Positions 16,459 to 28,240 of a stretch of DNA of 64,000 nucleotides are shown here, piece by piece. A program made the translations under genes and the position numbers. The notes beneath the pieces are model-generated. The model was not told the origin of the DNA. It was given only the letters and a program-made list of their open reading frames with translations, and did not search any database. The stretch covers positions 1 through 64,000 of the forward strand of contig JAVTVY010020305.1 of NCBI GenBank assembly GCA_036873755.1, given 5' to 3'. This DNA comes from Hanleya hanleyi. Taxonomy: Eukaryota; Mollusca; Polyplacophora; Lepidopleurida; Hanleyidae. How positions within the stretch are numbered: position 1 is the first letter of the stretch; each line of letters starts with the position of its first letter.

Positions 16459-17618
16459 ACTCAAAGCACAAAAAAAAAACACCAGCTCCCATCACCCCTA
16501 TGAAAAAAAAAGAAAAAAAACCCCTAAGGTCTTCACCACAATAGACTCTTAATGTTGAATTTTTTTAATACTGTGGTTCACACTGTTATGTGTGGTGGGT
16601 ACATGTTATGTACAGGTAAATTCGAAATTAACAGCAACATCCGACAGACAGGCCAGATTGTATACCTGCCTACATCATAGTGGCTGTCAGTTGATGTTGC
16701 TCCCGCAGGGATCCGGTCCGATTTCGGTGTATTATACAAATAAAGTTTAGCTGCGGCCTATTTCTTCCAAATTTAATTCTGCTTTGGGTCATGTTTTTAT
16801 AGAATGTTAGTTATCCGTAGGCAATTTATGTAAATAATAAGATTTATCTATAAAAGATAAAAGCCACATTATTTCATATTGACCAGGTGTTGGGGGAGAG
16901 TTATCCCCCCATTAGTGTGACTTTATAATTTACTGACATGGGTGACCTCCCTTTGACCGTCAGTGACAATGCTGGCATAGGCTTTGACCTTGAGGTTTAC
17001 GGGTCAATCTTCCTTTTCCGGCAACCGTGTGGCCTCAACCACCCTCGTTTCGGAGAGAGCAAATTTAATCGAAATTAACCCACCCTCCCTCCCATACAAC
17101 TCGTCCTCTCACATAAGGTGTGGAGTTAATGTTGAATTTTTTTAATACAATTATCTTTGCAAAAGAATGAACACTAACAGCCATTTTTTGAATTTTCTAC
17201 TATTTTTATTAACACAAATAGAATGAACGTGTTCACCAGACTCTGGGTATTGAATTTTTAATACAATTATACGCTATGAAGGCGCTTCAATGCACATAGA
17301 ATGAACATAAAATGAACATAAAATGAACATAAAATGAACATAGTGTAGGAATACGTCAGGAGAGAAGCCGTATTTTCAGCTTGAGCAAGACTGGCAGATG
17401 ATAATGTCTGAATGTTCCAATGCAATAAGACTTGAAAATGTTCAATATTTATACAACAAGACAATAGAATGAACGTCTTCAGTAAAAACTCTGAGTATTG
17501 AATTTTAATACAATTAACAGTAAAACTCTGAGTATTGAATTTTAATACAATTATACGCTATGAAGGCGCTTCAATGAACGTGTAGGAATACGGTAAATGT
17601 TTTCAACACCAGACTTGT
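16459..17618. repeat. Spacer with TTGAATTTTTAATACAATTAT-type repeats
   Basis: No gene is seen. A motif TTGAATTTT(T)AATAC recurs about five times (16552, 17132, 17250, 17498, 17534). CGCTATGAAGGCGCTTCAATG occurs twice (about 17271 and 17559) and contains the palindrome GAAGGCGCTTC. AAAATGAACAT is repeated in tandem near 17300-17340. GGGATCCGGTCC at 16710 recurs at 19870. Confidence 0.55.
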
Positions 17619-18935
17619 TCAATAGTTATGCAACAAGACTTGTTTGAACTCATCATCGTCTTTCCGCCCCTGGTACACGTAGATGTAGGTAGCAATCTGT
17701 TCACGTGGAATTCTGGGAGCACAGGCAGCTTCCAATGCCAGAGCAATTTGCTCCTCGGTCACGCCCTGTAGTGCCTCAGTGATCAGCGCGTATGAGGGTA
17801 CACTATTCTCCACACACGTATGCATGTTTATCGGACTGTTGTTCCCACAGCCTGCACATGCTTCGATACGCAAGTGTCGAATGCGAGGTCTGACATGATC
17901 CAGGAATGTGTCGATGTACTTCTTACAAATATACTGAGTGACCTGGTCAGACAGGGCTTCATGAATTATAGCTGTGAGACTCTGCAACTTCCGCCACGCC
18001 GTTATTTTGAAGGTGACACCCTGAGGACAAGGAACACGCTCTTGCGTATCTAACCTCATTTTCCATTTGCGTATATGCACCAGGAGCTGGTCGTTGAAAT
18101 AGGCACAGCTGACAAAGATGTCGTCACCCACATAAAATTTCGCTTCGTCACTCCCCTGGTCGCGAATAACCGCATCGATGGCGTAATCAAGGGTCTGTAG
18201 TTTTAGCCAGGTGTCGTACGTTAAGGCGATATGCCTAGCTGGTCTGTCGTTAAAGGCCGGTGCGTTAAAATGCACTTCTTCGTCTTTGACACTCACAGTT
18301 AAATAGGCTGAGAGCTCCCAAATGTTCGTGTGGGCTGCCTGGTAGGCCTGCTGGATAATGTTATTGATCTCCTGCACAGACATAGGAAGTTGCACCTCTT
18401 CTTCTTTCACGGGCTCAGGCACTTGCTGGGGCACTGGCTGAAGCACTGGCTCAGGTATTTCTAAAGGTGTTAGTCGGGGCCGTTTGGATCGTGCACCGCG
18501 TTTGGCAGGTGTACGCTCTGGGGTGGTGTGCGTGGCTAAGATATCATCATCATCTTGTAGCACGTGGGCTTGAAGTAGATCTGCTAGTTCTTCATTTCCC
18601 GTCTTCTTCAGCGCCTCCACGAAGGCTAGAAATGCATAGGGGCCACGGCGCAGTAGACCATCGATGAGGGCTCTGTTTTGTCCTGAAGTGGTTTTCTCAG
18701 CCATGATATCTTCGCGACCGTGTTTCAGGAGTATGTTTTCCTCCATAAGCAGATCACATAATTCGGCCACATGCTGCATTTCATCAATGAGGCGAACACG
18801 GTACTTTTGAAGCGTAACTAGGTCGGCTGACTGCATGACTGTGGGCTCAGGCTGGTGAGTAACTGCTACGGTGTAATAGTCTGGTGAATTTGCACTGGTA
18901 AAATGAAAAAAAGTGAAAGGTTCTCCACAGCTCAT
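17619..18935 (-). CDS. CARD domain fused to two PC4-like domains
   Basis: About 438 aa and intact, from the ATG at 18935 (the in-frame codon upstream at 18947 is TTG). Residues about 35-115 form a CARD: helical, with LITEEN-like LLMEENILLKHGREDI, then the diagnostic LIDGLLRRGPYAFLAFVEAL and GNEELADLL. A basic, Pro/Glu-rich linker follows. Two PC4-like units come next (SVKDEEVHFNAP..HIALTYDTWLKLQTL and DIFVSCAYFNDQLLVHIRKW..TFKITAWRKLQSL). The C-terminus has a Cys pair region (CAGCGN..HTC). CARDs mediate caspase and innate-signalling assemblies; PC4 domains bind DNA. It may be a decoy or regulator of apoptosis signalling, which is inference. Confidence 0.75.
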   Translation of the reverse strand: MSCGEPFTFFHFTSANSPDYYTVAVTHQPEPTVMQSADLVTLQKYRVRLIDEMQHVAELCDLLMEENILLKHGREDIMAEKTTSGQNRALIDGLLRRGPYAFLAFVEALKKTGNEELADLLQAHVLQDDDDILATHTTPERTPAKRGARSKRPRLTPLEIPEPVLQPVPQQVPEPVKEEEVQLPMSVQEINNIIQQAYQAAHTNIWELSAYLTVSVKDEEVHFNAPAFNDRPARHIALTYDTWLKLQTLDYAIDAVIRDQGSDEAKFYVGDDIFVSCAYFNDQLLVHIRKWKMRLDTQERVPCPQGVTFKITAWRKLQSLTAIIHEALSDQVTQYICKKYIDTFLDHVRPRIRHLRIEACAGCGNNSPINMHTCVENSVPSYALITEALQGVTEEQIALALEAACAPRIPREQIATYIYVYQGRKDDDEFKQVLLHNY

Positions 18936-18939
18936 ACAA

Positions 18940-19060
18940 GCAGGCAAGCAGGCTGGCTAGAGGTGAGGCAGGCAGGCAGGCAGGTAGGCAGGCTAGAGGT
19001 GGGGCAGGCAGGCAGGCAGGGCAGGCAGGCTGGTCAGGTCAGGTAAGTCAGGCAGGTAGT
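18940..19060. repeat. GGCA/CAGG microsatellite in CARD gene leader
   Basis: Imperfect GGCA repeats, interrupted by GGCTAGAGGT(G)GG twice, occupy the 5' leader between the TATA/start site and the CARD ATG. Confidence 0.7.
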
Positions 19061-19095
19061 GAAATGAATACACCCCACCGCTAAAAATCGCCTCC

Positions 19096-19599
19096 TTTTA
19101 TACGTTTTTCTACAATCCGCCATTTTGTCCACACAGGCCGCCATTTTGACCACACAGGCCGCCATTTTGACCACACAGGCCGCCATTTTGTACATAAACG
19201 CCGCCATTTTGACCACACAGGCCGCCATTTTGTACACAAACGCCGCCATTTTGACCACACAGGCCGCCATTTTGGACACACAGGCCGCCATTTTGACCAC
19301 ACAGGCCGCCATTTTGTACACAAACGCCGCCATTTTGACCACACAGGCCGCCATTTTGGACACACAGGCCGCCATTTTGACCACACAGGCCGCCATTTTG
19401 ACCACACTGGCCGCCATTTTGACCACACAGGCCGCCATTTTGGACACACAGGCCGCCATTTTGACCACACAGGCCGCCATTTTGTACACACAGGCCGCCA
19501 TTTTGACCACACAGGCCGCCATTTTGGACACACAGGCCGCCATTTTGACCACACAGGCCGCCATTTTGTACACACAGGCCGCCATTTTGAACACACACT
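19096..19599 (-). promoter_or_regulatory. 23-copy 21-bp YY1-like array plus TATA, CARD gene promoter
   Basis: TATAAAA at 19102-19096 on the - strand is followed upstream by 23 units at exact 21-bp steps (CCGCCATTTTG starting 19117 to 19579). Linkers alternate mainly between GACCACACAGG, GTACACA and GGACACACAGG. It is the same motif as upstream of RING gene 2. 21 bp is two helical turns, so all sites face one side of the DNA. Confidence 0.8.
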
Positions 19600-19717
19600 T
19601 GCACTCAGTGACCCCTGTGACGTCATAGTTACATCCGGGTGAATGTGACATCCAAATGCTCTTACGCTACTACTCACGTGTCATCATTGTGTACATGTAC
19701 TGGGAGCGAAGACCAAT

Positions 19718-19768
19718 CTCTTTGATACTTTGGCATGAGCTAAATGCTCATGCCAAAGTGTCAAAGAG
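19718..19768. repeat. Perfect-type hairpin (23-bp stem, 5-base loop)
   Basis: CTCTTTGATACTTTGGCATG and its downstream arm are inverted with one mismatch around the loop TAAAT. It lies 120 bases right of the YY1-like array and may mark the edge of the accessory module. Confidence 0.75.
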
Positions 19769-19961
19769 AACGAATGCTAATTCTGTTCTGTTTACTGGGC
19801 TAGTTTGAGTATCTCTTGGTAAGATACCATGCTCGAAAATAGTAAGATGGTACAATACTTAATACTGAAGGGATCCGGTCCACGGAGTAATGTTGAAACT
19901 TCGAAAGTGCCTGAATCCAGATTATTCCCCTTGGATCAAAACATGCAGTAGTCTACAGTTG

Positions 19962-20221
19962 TCGAGTTGTGACGTTGAGTCACAAGAGTGACGTCCCTTC
20001 ATGTAGCCGACCCGCCGGCAGACTAAAGGGTGGGGCAGTTCACTTGCGACTGCATGGACTAAAGAAAACTGATTTAAAATTTAAAGAAATACATTTTAAT
20101 TCCGAATTATTTGAACTGCTTGATATGGAAGGTGAAGGTATGGATATTCTGTATAGTCAATATATAGAATATGCCTCACCGTTTGATCTGCCGACTCTTG
20201 TGATGCAACGTCACAACTCGA
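19962..20221. mobile_element. Small inverted-repeat element (~26-bp ends)
   Basis: TCGAGTTGTGACGTTGAGTC at the left matches the reverse complement of the right end, with two mismatches over about 26 bp. Length 260 bp, AT-rich centre, no coding potential beyond an unsupported open frame. Fits a MITE. Confidence 0.65.
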
Positions 20222-20244
20222 GAATACCGTATTAATTAGAAGCG

Positions 20245-23200
20245 TAACTTGGATTTTTGAATGGGACAAAAAAGGTATCTTGCACTACTAGGCCCCATGT
20301 GGGACCTGTGTACCAAATTTCAGAAAGATCCATGAAATATTTCCTGAGAATTCACGATAACAAAGTTTTAAGAGGGAATTCAAGATGGCCGCCTTGTGGC
20401 CATATCGGATTTTCGAATCCGACCAGAAAAGGTATCTTGCACAACTAGACGACAAGAAGATCCTGTGTACCAAATTTAACAAAGATCCATGCAGTAGTTT
20501 CTGAGAAATCGCAATAACAAAGTTTCATGTGGAAATCCAAGATGGCCGCCTGATGGACATATTGGATTTGGGAATCGGACCAGGAAAGGTATCTTGCACA
20601 ACTGGACCACAAGGGGAACCTGTGTATCAAATTTGAGACAGATCCAGGCAGTAGTTCCTGAGAAATCACGATAACAAAATTTCATGGGGGAAGTCTAAGA
20701 TGGCCGCCTGGTGACCATTTTTGATTTGGACTAAAAATGGCGTCTTGCATATCGAGACCCTAAGGGGAACCTGTGTACCAAATTTGAGAAACATCCATGC
20801 AGTAGTTCCTGAGAAATGACGATATTTAAGTTCCATGGGGAAGTCCAAGATGGCTGCCTGGTGGCCATACTGGATTTGTGAATCTGACTAAAAGAGGTAT
20901 CTTGCACAACTAGACCCCAAGGGGAACCTGTGTACCAAATCTGAGAAAGATCCATGAGGTAGTTCCTGAGAAATGACGATAACAAATTTTCATGGAGAAA
21001 TCCAAGATGGCTGCCTGTTGGCCATATTGGATTTTCGAATCGAACCGGAAAAGGTATCTTGCACAACTAGACCCCAAGGGGAACCTGTGTATCAAATTTG
21101 AGGAAGATCCATGCAGTAGTTCCTGAGAAATCGCGATAACAAGGTTTCATGGGGAAATCCAAGATGGCCGCCTGGTGGCCATATTGGATTTGCGAATCTG
21201 ACAAAAAAAGGTATCTTGCACAACTAGACCCCAAGGGGAACCTCTGTACCAAATCTGAGAAAGATCCATGAGGTAGTTCCTGAGAAATGACGATAACAAT
21301 GTTTCATGGAGAAATCCAAGATGGCTGCCTGGTGGCCATATTGGATTTTCGAATCGAACCAGAAAAGCTACCTTGCACAACGAGACCCCAAGGGGAACCT
21401 GTGTACCAAATTTGAGAAAGATCCACGCAGTAGTTCCTGAGAAATCGCGATAACAAGGTTTCATGGGGAAATCCAAGATGGCCACCTGGTGGCCATATTG
21501 GATTTGCGAATCTGACCAAAAAAGGTATGTTGCACAACTAGACCCCAAGGGGAACCTGTGTACCAAATCTGAGAAAGATCCATCAGGTAGTTTCTGAGAA
21601 ATGACGATAACAATTTTTCATGGAGAAATCCAAGATGGCTGCCTGGTGGCCATATTGGATTTTCGAATCGAACCAGAAAAGGTATCTTGCGCAACTAGAC
21701 CCCAAGGGGAACCTGTGTATCAAATTTGAGAAAGATCCATGCAGTAGTTCCTGAGAAATCGCGATAACAAGGTTTCATGGGGAAATCCAAGATGGCTGCC
21801 TGGTGGCCATATTGGATTTTCGAATCGAACCAGAAAAGCTATCTTGCACAACGAGACCCCAAGGGGAACCTGTGTACCAAATTTGAGAAAGATCCACGCA
21901 GTAGTTCCTGAGAAATCGCGATAACAAGGTTTCATGGGGAAATCCAAGATGGCCACCTGGTGGCCATATTGGATTTGCGAATCTGCACAACTAGACTCCA
22001 AGGCGAACCTGTGTACCAAATCTGAGAAAGATCCATCAGGTAGTTCCTGAGAAATGACGATAACAATTTTTCATGGAGAAATCCAAGATGGCTGCCTGGT
22101 GGCCATATTGGATTTTCGAATCGAACCAGAAAAGGTATCTTGCACATCTAGATCCCAAGGGGAACCTGTGTATCAAATTTGAGAAAGATCCATGCAGTAG
22201 TTCCTGAGAAATCGCGATAACAAGGTTTCATGGGGAAATCCAAGATGGCCGCCTGGTGGCCATATTGGATTTGCGAATCTGACAAAAAAAGGTATGTTGC
22301 ACAACTAGACCCCAAGGGGAACCTGTGTACCAAATCTGAGAAAGATCCATGAGGTAGTTCTTAAGAAATGACGATAACAATGTTTCATGGAGAAATCCAA
22401 GAGGGCTGCCTGGCGGCCATATTGGATTTTCGAATCGAACCAGAAAAGGTATCTTGCACAACGAGACCCCAAGGGGAACCTGTGTACCAAATTTGAGAAA
22501 GATCCACGCAGTAGTTCCTGAGAAATCGCAATAACAAGGTTTCATGGGGAAATCCAAGATGGCCGCCTGATGGCCATATTGGATTTGCGAATCTGACCAA
22601 AAAAGGTATGTTGCACAACTAGACCCCAAGGGGAACCTGTGTACCAAATTTGAGAAAGATCCATAAAGTAGTTCCTGAGAAATCGCGATAACAAGGTTTC
22701 ATGGGGAAATCCAAGATGGCCACCTGGTGGCCATATTGGATTTGCGAATCTGCACAACTAGACTCCAAGGGGAACCTGTGTACCAAATCTGAGAAAGATC
22801 CATCAGGTAGTTCCTGAGAAATGACGATAACAATTTTTCATGGAAAAATCCAAGATGGCTGCCTGGTGGCCATATTGGATTTTCGAATCGAACCAGAAAA
22901 GGTATCTTGCACAACTAGATCCCAAGGGGAACCTGTGTATCAAATTTGAGAAAGATCCATGCAGTAGTTCCTGAGAAATCGCGATAACAAGGTTTCATGA
23001 GGAAATCCAAGATGGCCGCCTGGTGGCCATATTGGATTTGCAAATCTGACAAAAAAAGGTATGTTGCACAACTAGACCCCAAGGGGAACCTGTGTACCAA
23101 ATCTGAGAAAGATCCATGAGGTAGTTCTTAAGAAATGACGATAACAATGTTTCATGGAGAAATCCAAGAGGGCTGCCTGGCGGCCATATTGGATTTTCGA

Positions 23201-24043
23201 ATCGAACCAGAAAAGGTATCTTGCACAACGAGACCCCAAGGGGAACCTGTGTACCAAATTTGAGAAAGATCCATGCAGTAGTTCCTGAGAAATCGCGATA
23301 ACAAGGTTTCATGGGGAAATCCAAGATGGCTGCCTGGTGGCCATATTGGATTTGCGAATCTGACCAAAAAAGGTATGTTGCACAACTAGACCCCAAGGGG
23401 AACCTGTGTACCAAATCTGAGAAAGATCCATGAGGTAGTTCCTGAGAAATGACGATAACAATGTTTCATGGAGAAATCCAAGATGGCTGCCTGGTGGCCA
23501 TATTGGATTTTCGAATCGAACCAGAAAAGGTATGTTGCACAACTAGACCCCAAGGGGAACCTGTGTACCAAATTTGAGAAAGATCCATGCAGTAGTTACT
23601 GAGAAATCGCGATAACAAGGTTTCATGGGGAAATCCAAGATGGCCGCCTGGTGGCCATATTGGATTTGCGAATCTGACCAAAAAAGGTATCTTGCACAAC
23701 TAGACCCCAAGGGGAACCGGTGTACCAAATTTGAGAAAGATCCATGCAGTAGTTCCTGAGAAATCGCGATAACAAGGTTTCATGGGGAAATCCAAGATGG
23801 CCGCCTGGTGGCCATATTGGATTTGCGAATCTGACCAAAAAAGGTATCTTGCACAACTAGACCCCAAGGGGAACCTGTGTACCAAATTTGAGAAAGATCC
23901 ATAAAGCAGTTGCTGAGAAATCGCGATAACAAGAAATTGTTTACGGACGGACGACGGACGGACGACGGACGGACGGACGACGGACCACGGACAAAAAGCG
24001 ATTTGAACAGCCCACCATCTGGTGATGGTGGGCTAAAAATCGA
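20245..24043. mobile_element. 157-bp tandem array with (GGAC)n and terminal hairpin (pearl/Helentron-like)
   Basis: About 23.5 head-to-tail units of 157 bp run from 20245 to 23935. Each has GATGGCCGCCTGGTGGCCAT, GAACCTGTGTACCAAATTTG and TAGTTCCTGAGAAAT. Leftmost units are more diverged and inner units are partly homogenised in 2-3-unit blocks. The array ends in a (ACGG)n tract (23941-23992) and a hairpin AGCCCACCAT/ATGGTGGGCT (24009-24034). That order of core repeats, GGAC tract and 3' hairpin is that of bivalve pearl-type non-autonomous Helitrons/Helentrons. Open frames in it are repeat artefacts. Confidence 0.8.
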
Positions 24044-24059
24044 GAGCAAAGACTTTCCG

Positions 24060-25480
24060 TGCCTTTGGAATATTATATTTGGCTAATTTTGAGCCTATTT
24101 CTGTAATTCTAGTGATTAACCATAATGTGTTAATTCAAAATGGCGCTCATGTGAGTTCATCCATAAATCGCCCTTTTCCAGGTTATTCATATAATAGTCA
24201 TTATTCTTAGCCCATTGTGCAAATTAGTTAACACAAAGGAATCTCCCATCAAGCCTAGTATCTTTCGCCTATTTTGAATCTGTTTGCTAAATTCTCATCT
24301 TAAAATATGATGTTTTAATTCAAAATGGCGGACAGGTGGGGTCATCTGAAAATCACACTTTTACCTGTTGCTCATGTAGATCAAGGCATTATTCTTACCT
24401 CACTGAGCAATTGTATCAAAACTGAGGGATCTCTATGCATGGCCTAAAATCTTATGTACATTTTGAATCTATTTACATATGTCTAAGATCAAGATTTGAT
24501 GGTCAAATTCAAAATGTCGACCATATGGAGCCATCTGAAAATCACATTTTTGGCCGTAGCTCGTATAGTTGAAGGCATTATTCTTAGCTATTTATGCAAA
24601 TTTATCAAAACTGTGGGATTTCCAAGCATAGCCCAACAACCTATGCTTTTTTTTAATCCACTTACGTATCCCTAAGATATCTCAAAATGGTGGCCATATG
24701 GGGTCATCTGAAAATCATATTTTTTTGATGTTGCTCGTTTACTTCAAAGGCACTATTCTTCGCTAGTTATGCACTTTTTGCAAAACAGAGGGATCTCTCA
24801 GCATAGCCTAACAACTTACGCCCAGTCTGAATCTACTTGCATATCCCCAAGATCAAAATACGATGTTCAAATTCAATATGGCAGCTGCGTGGAGTTATCT
24901 GAATCTCCTGCTTTTCCATGTTGCTCGTGTATATCAAGGCATTGTTCTTAGTTGATTGTGCAAATTTATCAAAACCGAAGGGTCTCAAAGCATAGCCAGA
25001 TACCTTTTGCCCATTTTGAATCTATTTGCTTAGTCGTCAGATCAAAAATGATAGTTAAATTCAAAATGGCGACCATAAGGAGTCATCGGGAAATTCTTCT
25101 TTCTTCATATTAAATGATAGTTAAATTCAAAATGGCGACCATAAGGAGTCATCGGGAAATTCTTCTTTCTTCATATTACTGTTAGAATATTTTGTTCATT
25201 CTAGGTACAAACTTGTTTAAATTGAGCAGAATAACGCCATAGCTTATTACATTATGCCTTTTTTATTCTGTTGGCATAATCTTCAGCTGAGAATACAATT
25301 ATTAAATTCAAAATGGTAACCATGTGGGTTCATCTAAGACTCATGTTCTCATTTTGCTCTTATAATTCAAGGTATTGTGATTACATGAAGCTGAAAGTAG
25401 CAATTTCTCAAAGCCAAGCCCCTTCACAAAACAGATCGATCTGACTATTTATGGGCCTAGTTTGGCTCTATTCGTACAAT
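24060..25480. repeat. Degenerate ~185-bp satellite with ATTCAAAATGGCG core
   Basis: The core (A)TTCAAAATGG recurs near 24140, 24322, 24510, 24684, 24871, 25063, 25124 and 25307, each followed by a CAT..GG..TCATC stretch. A 61-bp perfect duplication (25056-25177) gives the short interval. No gene. Confidence 0.7.
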
Positions 25481-25544
25481 CATCAGCTAGAAAAATAATC
25501 CTCGACAGATATAATATAATGGTTACATAATGATTATTATGCCT

Positions 25545-25980
25545 ACCTTAAACCCTACATTACATACAACTAATTCCGTCTGTCTACCCATTCGTAACAA
25601 TTAGTATTGTAGATATTAATTTATAACCGATTTGTACCCATTTTTAACCTCATTTACCAAAAAGTTACCCTAAAATGATCTTAATTTGAATAATTAACGT
25701 GTTATCTATGATTATATTATTTTAAAACTTACACTACATACTACTGATTCAATTTGGATACTCATTCGTAACAATTAGTACTGTGAATATTAATTTATAA
25801 CCGATTTTCAGCAATTTTTGACCTCATTTGTCCCAAATATGACCCTAAAATGACCTTAATTCTAATAATTAACGTGTTATCGATGACTACATCCAACCTT
25901 ACACTACATTCAACTGATTCAACTGGAGTACCCAATCGTAACAATTAGTACTGTGCAGATAACCGATTTTCACAAATTGC
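25545..25980. repeat. AT-rich ~160-177-bp tandem repeat, about 2.5 copies
   Basis: Units begin CTTACACTACAT-like at about 25552, 25729 and 25888 and share CGTAACAATTAGTA, ATAACCGATTT and AATTAACGTGTTATC. Confidence 0.7.
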
Positions 25981-28240
25981 AACGAATCATCGAAATAGCG
26001 AGCAGCGTCACAGTTTTCATGAGGAAAATGATTGACCTGGTTGAAATGTAGGAAATGTGGCTCGTGATGTGGACAAGGACGAAGCTCGAATCGCTGAAAG
26101 CTTCATCGATCGGTTACTTAGGCGTAATGAGCAGGTATGCTCAGTCAAACAGCTGTCAATATACCTTAGCTGTATGAAATATATGTCACGTAGGTATTTT
26201 CACCTGATGAAAATGCACAGGCATATGTGTCGATACGTCGTCAACCGGCAATAAAGTGAGGTTTGAATGGATGACATATGGGAGAATTTTTCAGTACTAT
26301 ACCATATTCTTCTATGGTATGCCAGTTACTGATGGTAAATTGTTTATCCCCGCACAAGGAACCAGGGAGGGGAGGGGGGTCTATCGTTAACAGACTGGAG
26401 ATGTTTCCAGAGTGAAGAGGGTGTTTCGGGTAAATTTATGCAGTCAATGTGCAGATTTTCCATCGAATAGTACCTTTTTTCGAAAAAGCATGGAAATCGG
26501 CACAAAGGTATATGGAACCCGCTGTGAAGCTATGGTGGCCATTTTACAAAATGGCCGAAGATTGTCATCACATGTAACCTTTTTTTTGCAGCTCACTGCC
26601 ATCCGCTTCGTTTTTCGGAAGCAGAATTGTTGTACAAAGTTGAAACTAATATAAGTTAAAATTAGTAGGCTCAGACGGCGGCATTTTGGAAATTCAATAT
26701 GGCCGGTATTAACAAGAGCATGTGGGTCACAAAATAATCGTCGTGCAGCCACTGTAATTATGTACATATATTTCGTGGTCATTGAATAATTGAGTACAAT
26801 CGGATTCAGATAGCGGCTATCTTGAAATCCACGCTGGCTGTCTGGGCCATATGATCTCTTTCGTTTGTCTATGATACTCTACGTCAATATTCTGACAAAT
26901 GACAAACGAAAATGTTAACAAGTATAAAACAGTGCAGGATATCAGATGCTACAATGAGCTCGAGCATTGCGGACATTCTCAAAAATGACCTACATAAGAA
27001 CAATATGAGATGGCTCCATATATAGAAATGATCCTCAGGCCTCGATGTACCTACATGCAACATTTCATACTTTTTATGAAAAAAGACACATTTTTCACAT
27101 TGAACGAACTAATGGAACGCTAGACCAGAAACAGTTCTTCAACAAGAGCATGCGGGTCACAGGTAAATGTCTGTGCAAAGTTAGATGGGAGGGCTGTGGT
27201 GTTAAAAAACACCGAGTTGATCCCCATACCATAAATAAGGAAAATATCAAAGACCTGATAATTCGACCCTCATGAAAATAGGCTTGTTCATATGGGGTTA
27301 TCGAATTTATATAAAGATTATTATAACTATTAGTATGTATTATTATTATACAATGCCACGAGCACATAGGAATTTATTTGCAACGCATGCTAACATCACA
27401 AGCAAAATTATTATTGTCATTTCTGCAGAATAGTGAGTAATCCTTTTGTTGTTGATATCACCTGATTAAATACAAATAACATTTTATATTTGAAAGGAAA
27501 AACAGGTTTATGTTTCTGATAGTCGATATGATCTTGCTATTGTCATTTCATGGTTATCTCCCTTGTTTTGCCTTATTGTGCGCCCACATTCGGCATTGAT
27601 ACAGTAATATCCGATTAACAAGTTCTCGCTAGCGGGTATACACGCTGTATAATTAATAACCATCAGTTGGCATAAATCTGTGTGGTTGATTGGTCTAATC
27701 CAAGTTTAAAGGTTATGTGGTATCATCTTGGACATCTCAGTATCATTGAAATCTTCGCCTTTTGTGTTCTTCATCTCCTGCTCGTCCGGATATTCGGAAC
27801 ACTTGTCACATGTGTGTCTACTTCTGACTGATGGGCACGGTGTGATCAGAGTCTTCAGTCGCTTTGAAATACAAAAGACCAACGGCATACGTCATCATAA
27901 AAATAAACAGAATACGATATTGAAAGTTTGTATCATACTGAGACAATGAAATCAAAACATATTGCCCGATACATTAATGCTGAATCATTTACACACGATC
28001 ATTATTTACAGCCCAGTGTTTTAGCAATGACAATTATATTCAGATGGATAACCTAAATGGCCAAATATGACTTTATTTCGCGTCTGTTTTAGCCAAGTTT
28101 TATCCAAGAAACAGAGTCAGTATAGGACAGTAACATCATATTGCACAAATACTACTTAGGCGAGCGGCAGAACCACAAAAAGAGGCTTAGTTTTCAAGTT
28201 GAATCACCCCATCCTACAAAAAGGTACAACATGTCGTAAA
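25981..28240. other. No gene recognised; dispersed repeat segment
   Basis: About 26510-27140 matches a second segment at about 59640-60200 in order and content (CAATATTCTGACAAATGAC, GGCTCCATA..TAGAAAT, TTTTATGAAAAAAG). Short open frames have no recognisable product. Confidence 0.5.

Noticed and set aside
19034..19677. Long open frames on both strands with KMAACV / QAAIL / NGGLC repeats
   Set aside because: They come from the 21-bp array; 63 bp is divisible by three, so stop-free frames arise automatically. The array is promoter-like.
20288..24049. Many 60-139-aa open frames on the - strand
   Set aside because: Copies of the same frame in each 157-bp unit, with no start context or protein signature.
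26057..26254. 65-aa open frame on the + strand
   Set aside because: Short, isolated, with no recognised domain, promoter or repeat relation.
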